Positions 1-10,652 of a DNA stretch of 64,000 nucleotides are shown here, in pieces (within the stretch, counting starts at the first letter, position 1; every line of letters starts with the position of its first letter). Under the pieces are notes generated by a model. It was not told where the DNA came from and searched no databases. It saw only the letters and a program-made list of their open reading frames with translations. The stretch lies in NCBI GenBank assembly GCA_021399445.1, contig JAJTUQ010000020.1, forward strand, positions 1-64,000. The letters run 5' to 3'. A program made the position numbers and the translations under genes. Origin of the DNA: Xylogone sp. PMI_703 (Eukaryota > Ascomycota > Leotiomycetes).

Positions 1-1767
1 TATAATTTCCTAATTAGGAATAGTGCGATCTTATGATCTCTGGTTTTTATGTTCTGAATTATTGATTTTATTCTGTTTTACCTATTCTACCATTTCTAAT
101 TGTACGGTATTCGTATCGATCAATTGTTTTAGGGTGTTATAGTACTTGTCCTTTGTTATTGTGTTGGCCGGGTTTGTGTTTCCCTTGATCTACTTGATTT
201 TAGTGATATTTTTACGTTTGTAGGCTTGGCGGAGGTATATTATATCGATCATCAATCGCTTTTCTTGTGTGGTTTTTAGCTTGACGAGATAGTTATAGAG
301 TGACTTGGAATTGGTACAGATAATTAGTGGGAAGTTGATCTTTAATATATGGTTGATAGTAGACTTGATTGTGGTTTTTATATCGAATCCATGGGTTATT
401 CCGTATAACTCGGATGTTAATATACTCTGGGTAATCTGTTTATACTTGATTGAAGATTAATGAAGAATATTTGTGTTATTTTTCTTATTAGTTAATATTA
501 TAATGTAGTTAATTTGTGAAGATAGGTCTTTGTTGTTTGCGAAAGTGGTATCCGTAAACATTAATAGTTGTAGTGATTCTTTATTTAATTTGACGAACTG
601 TATTTTTTTAGTAGTATTCTGTATTTATTATTTTAAGTGTTTATTGAGTGTTTTTATGTCGTTTTTGTCTGGGTTTACAGTTTGGGTGACTGTTGACAGG
701 TTGTATATAGTTTCTGGTTAGTATACTGAAGTTATATATGCTCCTCTGGTGTGCTAAGTTATATATTGGTCTTTGGTTGAAAGGTTTTTGTGTATAATAC
801 CTTGAGAACTTGTTGTATTGCCTGTTTCAGTCGTTATAGGCTGTAAATTAGCATATTGGCGTTCTTGGGACAAGGTGATTACGTCTTTTTTCAGTTGAAT
901 AATGCTCTTGTTGAACTTGATAGCTTTGGTGGGTGTCAATACTTCTTGTTCCTTGGTTAGGAATTTTGTTTCCTGGAGCTGAAGTTATTCGAGTTCAGCG
1001 AATTTATTGTTTGTAGCGAAGAGTGTATTGTCGGTTTGGAGGTTTATAACACCGAAAGGTGAGTTGTTATATAAGAGGCATAGGTCGTAAGTTGATTGTT
1101 CTATCCTGAGATTCTTGGTGTAGTATATATGGTATGTCTCAAACTAGTGGTTTCTGGTCTCTGGGACTCTGTATAATGGTTTTATGACCTTTAATATATT
1201 CTTTTTCGGTAGGTTTAATCGTTGTAATAGTTCAATTAGAGGGTATATATAAAAGAGTTGGTTTAGCTTGTTTAACGATTAAGTGTAAGCTTGTGATATA
1301 TCTCGTAAATATAACTTAGTTTTGCCGTCCATAGATGTGATATACAAGATGATATGTTGGTTAACTCTTTGGATTGTTGGTGATTGAGTTAATATGGTTT
1401 TCTTTCTGTGGTCGTCGTAAGTCTGTATTATAAGTCTTGATTTCTTGTAAGCTTTGTCTGTCCCTGGGTTTTTCTTCTTGTTTACGAATCTTGCGTTAAA
1501 TATATAAATATTTTCTGGTATTTCTTCAAGTGATATTACTTTAAATATATTGTTGTTTATTAGACCTGTTATTTCTGCTTGTTGAGATGTATAGTATGGG
1601 TTCGCTTCGTCTGGTTCCAGGTCTTGGAGAAACGTTTCGATATTAGTTATATTCAGTTCAATTGGGTATTTTCGAGGTTTTTTAAGTCTATGTTTGACGG
1701 GTTGTATGGGTGTTTTTACTGTAATAATGTTCTTAGTTGAATTTATAACGTCGATATGTTGGGGCAT
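1..1767 (-). pseudogene. copia reverse transcriptase (RVT_2-type) remnant
   Basis: The open piece 1279-1767 contains F-N-A-R-F-V-N-K-K-K, S-R-L-I-I-Q and, at its end, LYLRDISQAYT, the first catalytic-aspartate region of copia reverse transcriptases (R-D-I-x-Q-A-Y). A second piece, 754-939, continues the same frame with ERQYANLQPIT, a segment typical of the C-terminal part of the RT and linker. Stops separate the pieces. The catalytic Y-x-D-D box is not recognisable in an open segment. Antisense ORFs over this area are shadows. Confidence 0.8.
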
Positions 1768-1929
1768 TTTATGTTTTCTGGTGTCTGATTTACTCTGCTG
1801 GGTGGGTGAAATCGTTTCAGATAGTGTATCTGTTTTAATATCGGTTACAGATCTGAAATATGGTTTTACGGAAGTTGATCGGAATGTTGTATTGTCGTAA
1901 AGAAGTGTTAATATACAGTTCTCTTTGTC

Positions 1930-3456
1930 TATACTTATGAGTTTGTATGGCTTTTCTCAAGTTCTGGCTTGGTCTGTGTTCTTTTTACGTTATACGAGAA
2001 TGTCTGAATTAATCGGTAAGTCATGTATATAAGTCGTATTTAGGCCATTTCTGGTATTCAGAGTATTTTTTATTTGTTGCTTAATTTGTAATTTGTGAAT
2101 TTCTTTTATAGTCTTTCTAATTGCTTTGGCTTTAAGACTTACGGACAGGGCTGGAGTCTTATGTTTGGTTATTTGTGGGTATGTTTTGTAAACTAAAAAT
2201 GTAAGTATTAGGCTGTCAGGTCTTACTGAATCGTTGATTGCCTTGAAGGTTATTTGTAGAGTTATATCCTTGTCAAGATCAGTAATCTCTGTGGTGATAA
2301 TTATGTAGGTTCGTCGAATTAGGCCGTAGTAACGTTTGACTATTCTAATTGAGTTGTGAGCTTTTACTGGTATAACTTTCAGTGTGATTTTTATAGTACG
2401 AGTATGTTGATTGAATTCTTTGCTAATGAAGTTCTTTCCGGTGTTTGTAATAATCTGGTCAGGGGGCCCAAGGTAAGTATTGATCTAATATGTCCGTAAG
2501 GTGTCTTAGGTGTATTTTGTGCCTATATTCTGAAGTTATTTGTCGGCTTGGTAGTGTATAGCTTTGTTAATAATATGTAAGACAGGTTTTCTGGTTATAT
2601 AGAAGATATTAACGACTATAGTGTAGTTGAATTCCAGGTTATCTTTGAGTGTAAACCAGAATTGGTATGAGGATTTTCTGTGATGTTGACATTGGTCATA
2701 ATACTTAGAAAAATATTCTAGTGTTTCTTTTTCCATATTATGGCCTGTATAGTCTAGTATTTTCTGGAGTCTTCTTACGGAGGAGTGTCCAAATTGTCGG
2801 TGGAGTTGTTGTAGTTTTATAGTTGTTAAAAAGTATGGGTTTTGGTCGAAAGATTTGACGATATAAGTCTGTAAACAGTTGTTTTATACTACAAATGGGT
2901 GGTTGAATCTATGGATTATTAGTACTTTGCTATAAGGCGTTATAACTGTATTTGTAATGTTATTGAAGTATATTCCGAGGCAGTTTATGTTGGCTAAGGA
3001 AAGTAGGAAAAGTGTATTAACTTCTACAATATAGAATTTTAATTAGCCGATTGGGGTATTCATTATTGTTGAACTTATAATAATAATGGTCTTTATGCTG
3101 AATTGAACGGTTTTCGTACTTTTTATGTTGTTAAATGTTATAGTCTTGTTAATATGTTATAATGCCTGGAATTGGCTGTAACCGGCTGTAGATCACTTGA
3201 CTGTGTCTGTATCAATTATGATTCCATAGAACTGATTTGTATTATACTTGGTGGTTATATTGTACATACTTGATATTGATTCACTGGTTATCTTTATAAG
3301 TGTTTCCCTGGTTAGGTAATATGAAAAAGCTTTATTCGAGAATTCTATGGCTGTATTTGCTGTTAATTCCATGGGAAAATCATTATATAAAGTGATATAG
3401 GTTCTTGATATGTTAGTATTTAGTTCCTCTGGTTTTAAGTTATAATCGTTGGTCAA
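1930..3456 (-). pseudogene. copia protease and integrase remnant
   Basis: The open piece 3193-3456 ends in a retropepsin-like active-site context, I-I-I-D-T-D, where the usual D-T-G has its glycine changed to aspartate. The next codon block is broken by TGA at about 3190-3192. Downstream in the same frame (about 2736-2860) is a GAG-pre-integrase-like stretch with QLHRQFGH, followed at 2536-2736 by QCQHH and FNYTIVVNIFYITRKPVLH, which matches the start of a copia integrase core. The D of the expected V-D-I is N here, again a transition. No catalytic function can remain. Confidence 0.8.
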
Positions 3457-3599
3457 GAGTAGTTCAATGGCTGTATCTGATTCTTCTTTGGGTGGTTTAT
3501 TTTCATACTCAGTAATATATTGTCTGAACTGAGTATTTGTGAACTTATCAAAGTTATGGTTCTTGGGGTTATATGTATGGCTTAGTTTAGCCTTGAATC

Positions 3600-5028
3600 T
3601 TGCTTTTTTGGCTTTTTGTTCTTCTCAGGAGTAGTTCCAAGAGTGATAGTCTTTTTTGTGGTATATATAATACTTATTTCTTTGTTAATAACGTGGGTTG
3701 TTGCAGGGATACTGGTAGTTCTTACTTTTGCAGTTATTTTTGTTATAATAATATTGGTCCGTAAAGTAAGCCGTTAAATGAGATTTTTGTTTATTCTTGG
3801 CTTTATATGTCGATATCAATGAGTTAAGATCTTGTAACAGAGTTCTTAAGTGTTAAAATGGCTTGGAAATTGTATATTTGTATACTGGAACTTTTCAGCA
3901 AGTGTTAATTATTTTATTAATCAAGAAAGATTAGGTCTGTAACTCTAGGGCAAGGTTATGTTGAACTTTCTGGAATGTGGTAAATAGCTTTTGTATGTAC
4001 TAGAACGTATTCTTGTCGGTATTCTTATTCATGATGGAGATTAAATTGATATTATTCCATGAGGTCAGGATATTGATCTAGTGTTTTAGTCCCTCGTAGA
4101 AATCTCGAATATAGTCATATACTTTTTTATACGTAAGGTGGTCAACGTTGTTTGTGTAGTATATGTCTTTAGCAGGTTTAGTCAGTATTGTCGGGAAAGC
4201 TTTTGTGTATAGTCTCACAGGTATGTCAAGTCTTTTATAATTATTTTTGAATATATAGTGCTTTTGGTTAAAGTTGTTATTAATTCTGTTGTATTTTATG
4301 TCTTTAGTATAGTGCTTAATGAGCTCCGAAAGTAGTTTAGAATTCGTAAATATGGTTGATTCAGGTTGAGGTGTAGGTTTTAAGATTTCCAGCTTGATGG
4401 TTCGATTAACAGAGGTTCGATCAACAGAGGTTCGATCAACAGTATTAACTTTATCAAAGGTGTGTTCTATAGTTTTATGCTTTATGGTCTGTACTAGTAG
4501 AGGAAGTGGTTTCTCTACTTCCGTGGTCAGTATAAACCTTGATCTTACTGTAACTGATAAGTCTTTGATTTCTATGATATAAGATGTAATGATTCTTTTT
4601 TTCCGGAGGTCAGCAGTAACTTAATTAACATCATCTTGGGTTTATGGTATTAGCTCGGTTTCCTGGAGTACATTAAACAATGTTTGATATATAGTCAGGT
4701 TGTGGTTATATGGTTGTACGTGTATATTACTATAGCGTAAGTATATCTGTAAATTTATATAAACTTTTGGTGATACTCTTCTAAAGGTATTGGCCTTGAA
4801 ATCCTTAAAGTCTTCCCGAAATAAAGTCTATAAGTTATCGTCAAAGTTACCTCTGACCTCATAGTCATAAATCTTAGTGATTATAAAGTCTTTTATGTTT
4901 TTATCAATAATGGTATTAGTCAGGGTAAGACTGTATTACTATTTTCTGCTTTTCTTTTCCTATGACCGAATGTCAGGTGTATTTGCCGGTGTGCCCGGTG
5001 TGCCTGGTGTGTCCATAAGATGGGACAT
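3600..5028 (-). pseudogene. copia gag remnant with destroyed zinc knuckle
   Basis: The minus-strand frame from about 5028 to 3600 is mostly translatable but carries many stops (for example in the stretch around 4950-4980). Near its C-terminal end, 3631-3672, is a segment with exactly the spacing of a CX2CX4CX4H zinc knuckle, but all four metal ligand positions read tyrosine (TAT/TAC). Each change is one G-to-A or C-to-T transition from Cys or His. The N-terminal part (4990-5028) has a short T-P-G-T-P-G repeat, a low-complexity start often seen in gag. Non-functional. Confidence 0.75.
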
Positions 5029-5301
5029 TTTAGCTATTCTTGGGTTCCGGATCTCTGATATTAATAGTTATTGTATGAAAAATTTGCTTAAATGAAGGTT
5101 CTGATTAGTTCCTTTTTTGGTCGAGTGGAGGCTTTTAAAGTGGGGTGAATCGAATCGAAGGTTTGGGGTAAAAAGAGTGTAGAATTCAGTGATTTCAGTG
5201 AAATATGAAGAGTATGGCCAGAGGTAGGCTGTCCGTAACTTGGCAAGAGGTCTTAATAATTGAAGAGAAACCGACTGTTTTCGTGTAATCAATTGATACA
5301 A

Positions 5302-5755
5302 GATCTCCCCCCTTCGACTAGAGTATTGATAATATTACAGCAGTACTGTAATATATTGCCTTGTATAGAAATCACAATTCCCGAAGTTTATACTCTTGAA
5401 TAAGAAAGTCGGTTGAGTATTGACAGTATTTACGGCAGTACTGTAATATGTCGTTCTGTATAGAATATTTCAATTCTGAACCGGTTATTCTTGTATTCGA
5501 TTGCGTGGTTTCCTGATCTGTATGTATAAACTGATCAGTGTTAGTATACTTTTATAACGCGTAACACGACGTAATATTGTAATTACAGTATGCTAATTGT
5601 GTTATATTGGGAGATGGTTGTTGTTTTTACTATATATGGCTGGAGGGGTTATATAGCTTATGGCTATGGTTCTCCTCCGGAATAGGTTTAGCTTATATGC
5701 ACGTGATAGGCATGTGCTGGTATGAACTAACAGATATAAAATATAAGTTAGTTAA
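5302..5755. repeat. Non-coding leader/LTR region with about 90-bp direct repeat
   Basis: Upstream of the copia gag and before the AT-rich gypsy block. No ORF. Two imperfect copies of a segment that starts GAGTATTGA and contains CAGTACTGTAATAT lie head to tail at about 5321-5405 and 5414-5500. The location suggests part of the copia 5' LTR or leader, but I cannot fix LTR borders because the partner LTR is outside the window. Confidence 0.45.
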
Positions 5756-5769
5756 GTATTAGTTTAATA

Positions 5770-7980
5770 TGACAAAAGTAAAATTTTTAGGAAAAATAGT
5801 TTTAGACAAAGAATTCTGAATAGACTTAAAAAAAGTAAAAACTATTAAAGAATGGCTTATTCTAAGAATGGTCAAAGAAATTTAGTAGTTTAATAAATTT
5901 GTTAATTATTATAAATATTATATAACAAGTTATTTAGCTAAAGTTAACTTATTAACAAAATTAATGAAAAAGGATATACTTTTTGTTTAGGATAAAAGAC
6001 AGAAAGAAGTCTTTCAAGAGGTTAAAAATCAGTATAATAAAGACAAAATACTAATTTATACTAATCTTGAAAAACTATACTAACTAGAAACAGATACCTC
6101 AGATAAGATATTAAAGAGAATCTTGTCACAGAAAGATAACAGAAGACGTTAGAGACTAGTAATCTTTTATTCTTGAAAATTTATTTTAGTTAAATTAAAT
6201 TATAATATCTACAAGAAAGAACTCTTGGTTATTGTAGAATATTATAAACATTGAAAAGTTTATTTATATAATATTAAACATCAATTCGAAATCTTATCAG
6301 ACTACAAAAATCTAATAACTTTTATGATTACTAAAAATTTTAACAAAAAATAAGTATATTAGTATAAAACGTTAATATAATATGATTTCAGAATTTGTTA
6401 TATTTAAGGAACCGAGAATATTAAAGCAAACACTTTGAACAGATGATTAGATTATATAGAAAAAAGTTCAAAACAAGAACTAATTATGTTTAAGAAAAAA
6501 AGTAATATTATACACCTTAATTATATATAAATATTAATAATCATACAAGTTATTGACGAAGACTGGCTAAAAAAGATTAAATTAGTCATTATAAAAGAAA
6601 AAGAAATTTTTAAAAATTCTGAGGTTAATTAACTTAAAGATCAGGAATTTCTAAATATTTAACTAAAAAATAAGAGAATATTCATCTTATCAATAATTAC
6701 TCAGGAGTTTATGAAAGAATAACATAAATTATTTATATATAATCACCAAAGAATTACTAAAACCAAGAATAAATTATAGCAAAAATTCTTTATTTTTAAA
6801 TTTTAACAAGAAGTTATTAAAGTCGTTAATAATTACAATATTTGTCATAAAGCTAAAACATCAAAAAAGAAGCTTATGAAATAATTAATATCTTTTCAGA
6901 TACCAGAAAAACTTTAAACTTTTATTTTATAGGATTTTATCACAAGATTACCTTTATTCAAAAGTATTAACAGACTGAATAAAGATTATTATAACTTAAT
7001 TTTTATTATAATAGATAAACTTATAAAGTATTTTATTATATTACTATAAAAAGAAATATAAACAGCCGAAGATTTAGCGGAAAATTATGATTTCCAGGGT
7101 TATAATAAACTATAATATCTTGTCAGAAATTATTTCGGACAAAAATAAACTTTTTATGTCAAAATTCTGAGAAACAATCTGTAAAAGATTAAGTATTAAA
7201 AGAAAAATCGTTATAAAAAGATAAGTTCAGACAAATAGTCAGACTGAACGAATAAACCAGATCATAAAAGTTTATTTTCGTTATTATATAAATTATAAAC
7301 AGTCAAACTGAAAAGACTTTTTACTAATAGTATAATTAATATATAATAATATAAAGAGCAAAACTACAAAAGTTATGTCTTTCTTTATGAATTATGGTTA
7401 TAAAGCCTAAACTTATTTTATAAAAATAAAAGTAAAAAATATTTTTAAAATAATTAAATAATGAGTAAACAAATTAGAAAAAATCTATAATCATTTGAAA
7501 TATAACATCAAATTTGTACAAAAATATATAAAGAAATATTATAATCAAAAATATAGTATAAAACCTAAACTTAAAGAAAAGAATAAAGTTTATATTATCT
7601 GTAGATTTATTAAAATAATAAGATTAAATAATAAATTAGACTAAAAAAAGATTAGATTATACAAAATCAAAAAGAAACTGAAAAATCTAACATATAAACT
7701 AAAACTTTTTAATATTATATAAATATATTCAATATTTTATATAATTATACTAGAAAAAGTATTATCAGGTTTATTATTAACTCTGGACTTAAAACTAAAA
7801 TAAGATTTAAACATAAAATAAAAAATAAAAGAAATCCTAAATAATAAATTAATAAGAAATAAAAAATAATATTTGGTCAAATAGAAAAAATAAGAAGAAT
7901 ATAAATAGTTAGATACCTAGAAACTAGAAGAACATTTTACTAATTTTAATAAACTCCTGGAGAAGTATAAACAGATAAAG
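5770..7980 (+). pseudogene. gypsy pol remnant: RT end, RNase H, integrase, chromodomain
   Basis: The frame starting at about 5770 reads V-K-F-L-G-K-I-V, the typical end of a gypsy RT palm, then NYYKYYI and the RNase H segment LETDTSDK (about 6085-6110) where the catalytic D is kept. Integrase zinc-binding remnants appear as H-x4 spaced histidines at about 6730 and NYNICHKAK near 6835. The integrase core follows at about 6930-7030 (DFITRLPLF, IIIDKLIKYF). At 7890-7975 LEEHFTNFNKLLEKYK resembles the chromodomain end of fungal chromoviruses. Dozens of TAA/TAG codons interrupt it. Confidence 0.85.
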
Positions 7981-8524
7981 TAAGCTAGGATAAATCAAAT
8001 AGAATATTGGTATAAATAAAAAAATCAGTGTTAAAAAAGAAAGCTTCAGAGAGGCTAACTTTGATCTGATAAATAGTTTCTGCTTATTGTAACATCTTGT
8101 CTTTTTTTTGTTTTTGTTCGTTTTTTTTCTTTCCTTTTCAGTATTTAACTCATCCAGAGAATAAAGACTATAGTGAACCATTTTGGCCTTATATTTATTG
8201 AACAGATATTATTATTTTCGTAGACAGAGAATTTTCATTATAATATTTTTTTTTTTTTAATTTCTTATGTTATTTATCAATAACTTCTTAACTTTTAGTT
8301 AAAATAACCTTTGTATTATAATTGGTATATTTTTTTCGAATATACTTTATACAACGAGATGACTTGTTAAAGTCAACCAAATACTTGTGATTCTTAGTTT
8401 CACAAAAAGAATAAAGAATCATTTCGTTATTAATATTATTAAGATAATGAATTAAGCAAATGTATTCATAATTCTTTTTTGACTTTTCAGTGTTTATAGA
8501 TTCAAGTTGACGTTTTAGGGACAT
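7924..8524 (-). pseudogene. Antisense ORF pair at the 3' end of the gypsy element
   Basis: Two minus-strand ORFs, 8288-8524 (78 aa, begins MSLKRQLESINTEK) and 7924-8181 (85 aa, begins MVHYSLYSLDELNTEKERKK), lie between the gypsy pol and its LTR, on the opposite strand. They have charged, helical N-terminal parts and the second ends in hydrophobic residues. They are in different frames, with a T-homopolymer (8248-8260) between them that could hide a frameshift. In DNA this damaged, surviving open frames are noteworthy, yet AT-rich codon bias and chance cannot be excluded. I do not recognise a family. Confidence 0.35.
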
Positions 8525-8886
8525 AATAAGAAAAAAGGAAGGTTTGAATTATTATAAAGCTTTTTATGTTTTAGTTATAAGCTTTAAGACGAAGTTAAGT
8601 TAAGAAAAGGATAATGTTATGACTTTGTAAAGTTATGACAAGTAATCTGAGTATAAGGCCTTTATGGCTGTCGTTTTAGTTAAATAAGTATAAATCAAGA
8701 CAGTTATTAGGAATCTGGTTATAATATCATTAATATTATTGTATTATTAGTATTAACGAAAGGATAATACAAGTTTAACATTAATATTATAAAAAGGGTT
8801 GTATAAGTTAAAGAATAATATTATCAAAGTTATAATATTAATTCTTTAATTATATCAATTAAGTAATAATATTATCAAGAAAATAA

Positions 8887-9231
8887 TATTACTTTTCTGC
8901 TTATGTTAACTATTTACTTATATGTACAAAAAATTAATATTAATAAATAAGTAAACATATAATAAATAAGACCAGATAAGATCCCTTAGATCCAGGACCG
9001 GATAAGATCTCTTGGATCTAGGACTATAAAGATTTAGGAAGATTTAGTCATTAATATATATTATATAAATAAATAGTTTTACAGTAAATAAAAGTTTTAT
9101 ATTTAACTTAATTAATTTACAATATATCTATATTTCATAATAAAGTTTTATAATCTAAGTTTTACTTACTTTCTTGATTTCTCAAGCTTATTATTTGAGT
9201 AATAATCAAACCTTAACATAAGAACATTATA
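8887..9231 (+). repeat. 3' LTR of the gypsy element, RIP-mutated
   Basis: From about 8915 to 9231 this aligns base for base with the LTR at 61345-61628 once C-to-T and G-to-A changes are allowed. For example GATAGTTTTACAGTAGATAG there reads AATAGTTTTACAGTAAATAA here, and GAACGTTACA at the LTR end reads GAACATTATA here. The 5' border near 8887 is approximate. An internal near-duplicate of the GGATAAGATC..GGATCTAGGAC segment sits at 8970-9025. Confidence 0.8.
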
Positions 9232-10250
9232 TTAAGTTTTATAAAGTTTTTAACTAAAGTTTAATAAACTTTAAAGATATAATTATTAACGAAGGATAGT
9301 TTAAATTATAACTTTAAATTTTATTATAACTTTTAATTACTTCAGAAAAGAATAACTGTTTAATTCGTAAACTTAACTACAGAAGTATTTTATATCTTCA
9401 GGAACTTAACTTATTAACAATCTTATAAGCGACGAAACTTAATATATTAGTCTTAGTAATAATGTTTATAGTTTTATTATTTAGACTAGAGTTTATAATA
9501 AGTATATATAAAGAGGAGGTATTTTACGAATAAGTCTGATATTGTGGTAGGGAAACCCGTCATGTATTAGTAATAGTTATGCCAAGCCGAGCCAGCATAT
9601 ATTGATGGCAAGCCCCGGATAGTAAACCAACAACCTTTTCATACTCAATCAAGGGAGTGGTTCGTTCGTTTGCCTTGTGTACTTGTTGTTTATGTTGCTC
9701 TGCGTGATCCCGTCGCATAAGCTCTATTCCTGTATGCTCTAGCCAGCGTTATTGTTACGCTCACACTATCGCTTCCACAATATAATTATACTTATCAAAA
9801 CCATTAGTTAATATATTTAGTATTTCTGTCATTTCTTTGTTATTCTGCCATTTAATTAGGTTTAAACTAAATTTACTCATTAGTATTAGTATTAATACTT
9901 CTTTGCTTAACTTTTATTTATATATTTTGTTAAAGAGAAACCTAAATCTATTTGTTTACTTAAATCTACTTAATCATTAATATCAGATGTTGTTTATATA
10001 TAACTTGGTTATTTCTTTATGTAATAAGTTACTAAAAATCTATTTTATATAAAATAAAAACTATAAAATATACTTTTATGATAAATCAAACAGAAAATTT
10101 AGAGTATTCCTTGTATTAAAAACATAATTAAAGAGCTTATTAAAATTGAAATACTTATTTTAGAAATGCTTATTCTTTATATTTATAATTATAAGCTTTT
10201 GCTCTGTCCTAGTTTTGGTGATTATAATAAGTTTATATACTTTCACTCAA
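9232..10250. other. AT-rich relic DNA with a GC-normal islet at 9530-9780
   Basis: No gene is visible. 9232-9530 and 9780-10210 are very AT-rich and resemble RIP-treated repeat DNA. Between them, about 9530-9780 has ordinary base composition and no ORF of note. After 10250 composition switches to GC-rich without transition, starting at the CCCCGGGGCG stretch. Confidence 0.6.
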
Positions 10251-10652
10251 CTTAATGTCGTCCCCGGGGCGTGGCTGACTAATCGCTCGCCGCTTGGCTC
10301 TCCCTCGACTCGGGCGAGCCTCCCCCTTCACTCCCTCCAGGCTCTCCGCAGCTCAGGCGCGGCCCCGTGTCTGGGCGAGGGCATCAAAGGTCGTGTATCA
10401 TTAAACTGGTCAACTTTTGGCGAAGAGCTAGTTATGGAGGTATGACTCGCAAGCTGAGGCTGCTCTTCCCTTCCCTGAACCCCCTTTTTTCTCTTCTGCA
10501 GACATCTATTTTATATCTGCGGTCGTATTCCTCATCTCAGCCATCTGGACTCTCTCAAGCACCATCTTTACCACTGCTCGCCGCATAGACATTCTATTTT
10601 TACCCTTTCCTTTTCTCCTTCATCACCTTGTCACCGCTTGCTTTTCTTTAGG

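Larger units (their letters stand above)
1..5028 (-). mobile_element. Ty1/copia retrotransposon, RIP-damaged, 3' part beyond window
   Basis: Reading the minus strand from about 5028 down to 1, one single frame carries the domain order gag, zinc knuckle, protease, integrase, reverse transcriptase, which is the copia order. The long open pieces (3193-3456, 2536-2736, 1279-1767, 754-939) are all in the same frame and are separated only by nonsense codons, not frameshifts. That pattern is expected of RIP, which makes transitions only. The gag probably starts at the ATG near 5028, in a segment rich in T-P-G repeats. RNase H and the 3' LTR lie outside the window. The element cannot encode a working protein. 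Confidence 0.9.
5756..9231 (+). mobile_element. Ty3/gypsy (chromovirus-type) retrotransposon, 5'-truncated and heavily RIP-damaged
   Basis: The plus strand from about 5770 to 7980 reads, in one frame full of stops, as the end of reverse transcriptase, RNase H, integrase and a chromodomain-like C-terminus, followed by an LTR ending near 9231. It is visibly more AT-rich than the copia element to its left, so it was hit harder or more often by RIP. The 5' LTR, gag, protease and most of RT are missing; the block starts abruptly near 5756 against copia leader sequence. Confidence 0.85.

Noticed and set aside
1694..1900. Plus-strand ORF in the copia region
   Set aside because: Antisense shadow of the copia RT frame with no features of its own.
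10215..10588. Two ORFs upstream of the DUF3435 start
   Set aside because: Compositional ORFs in a GC-rich leader; no domain and out of frame with the gene.
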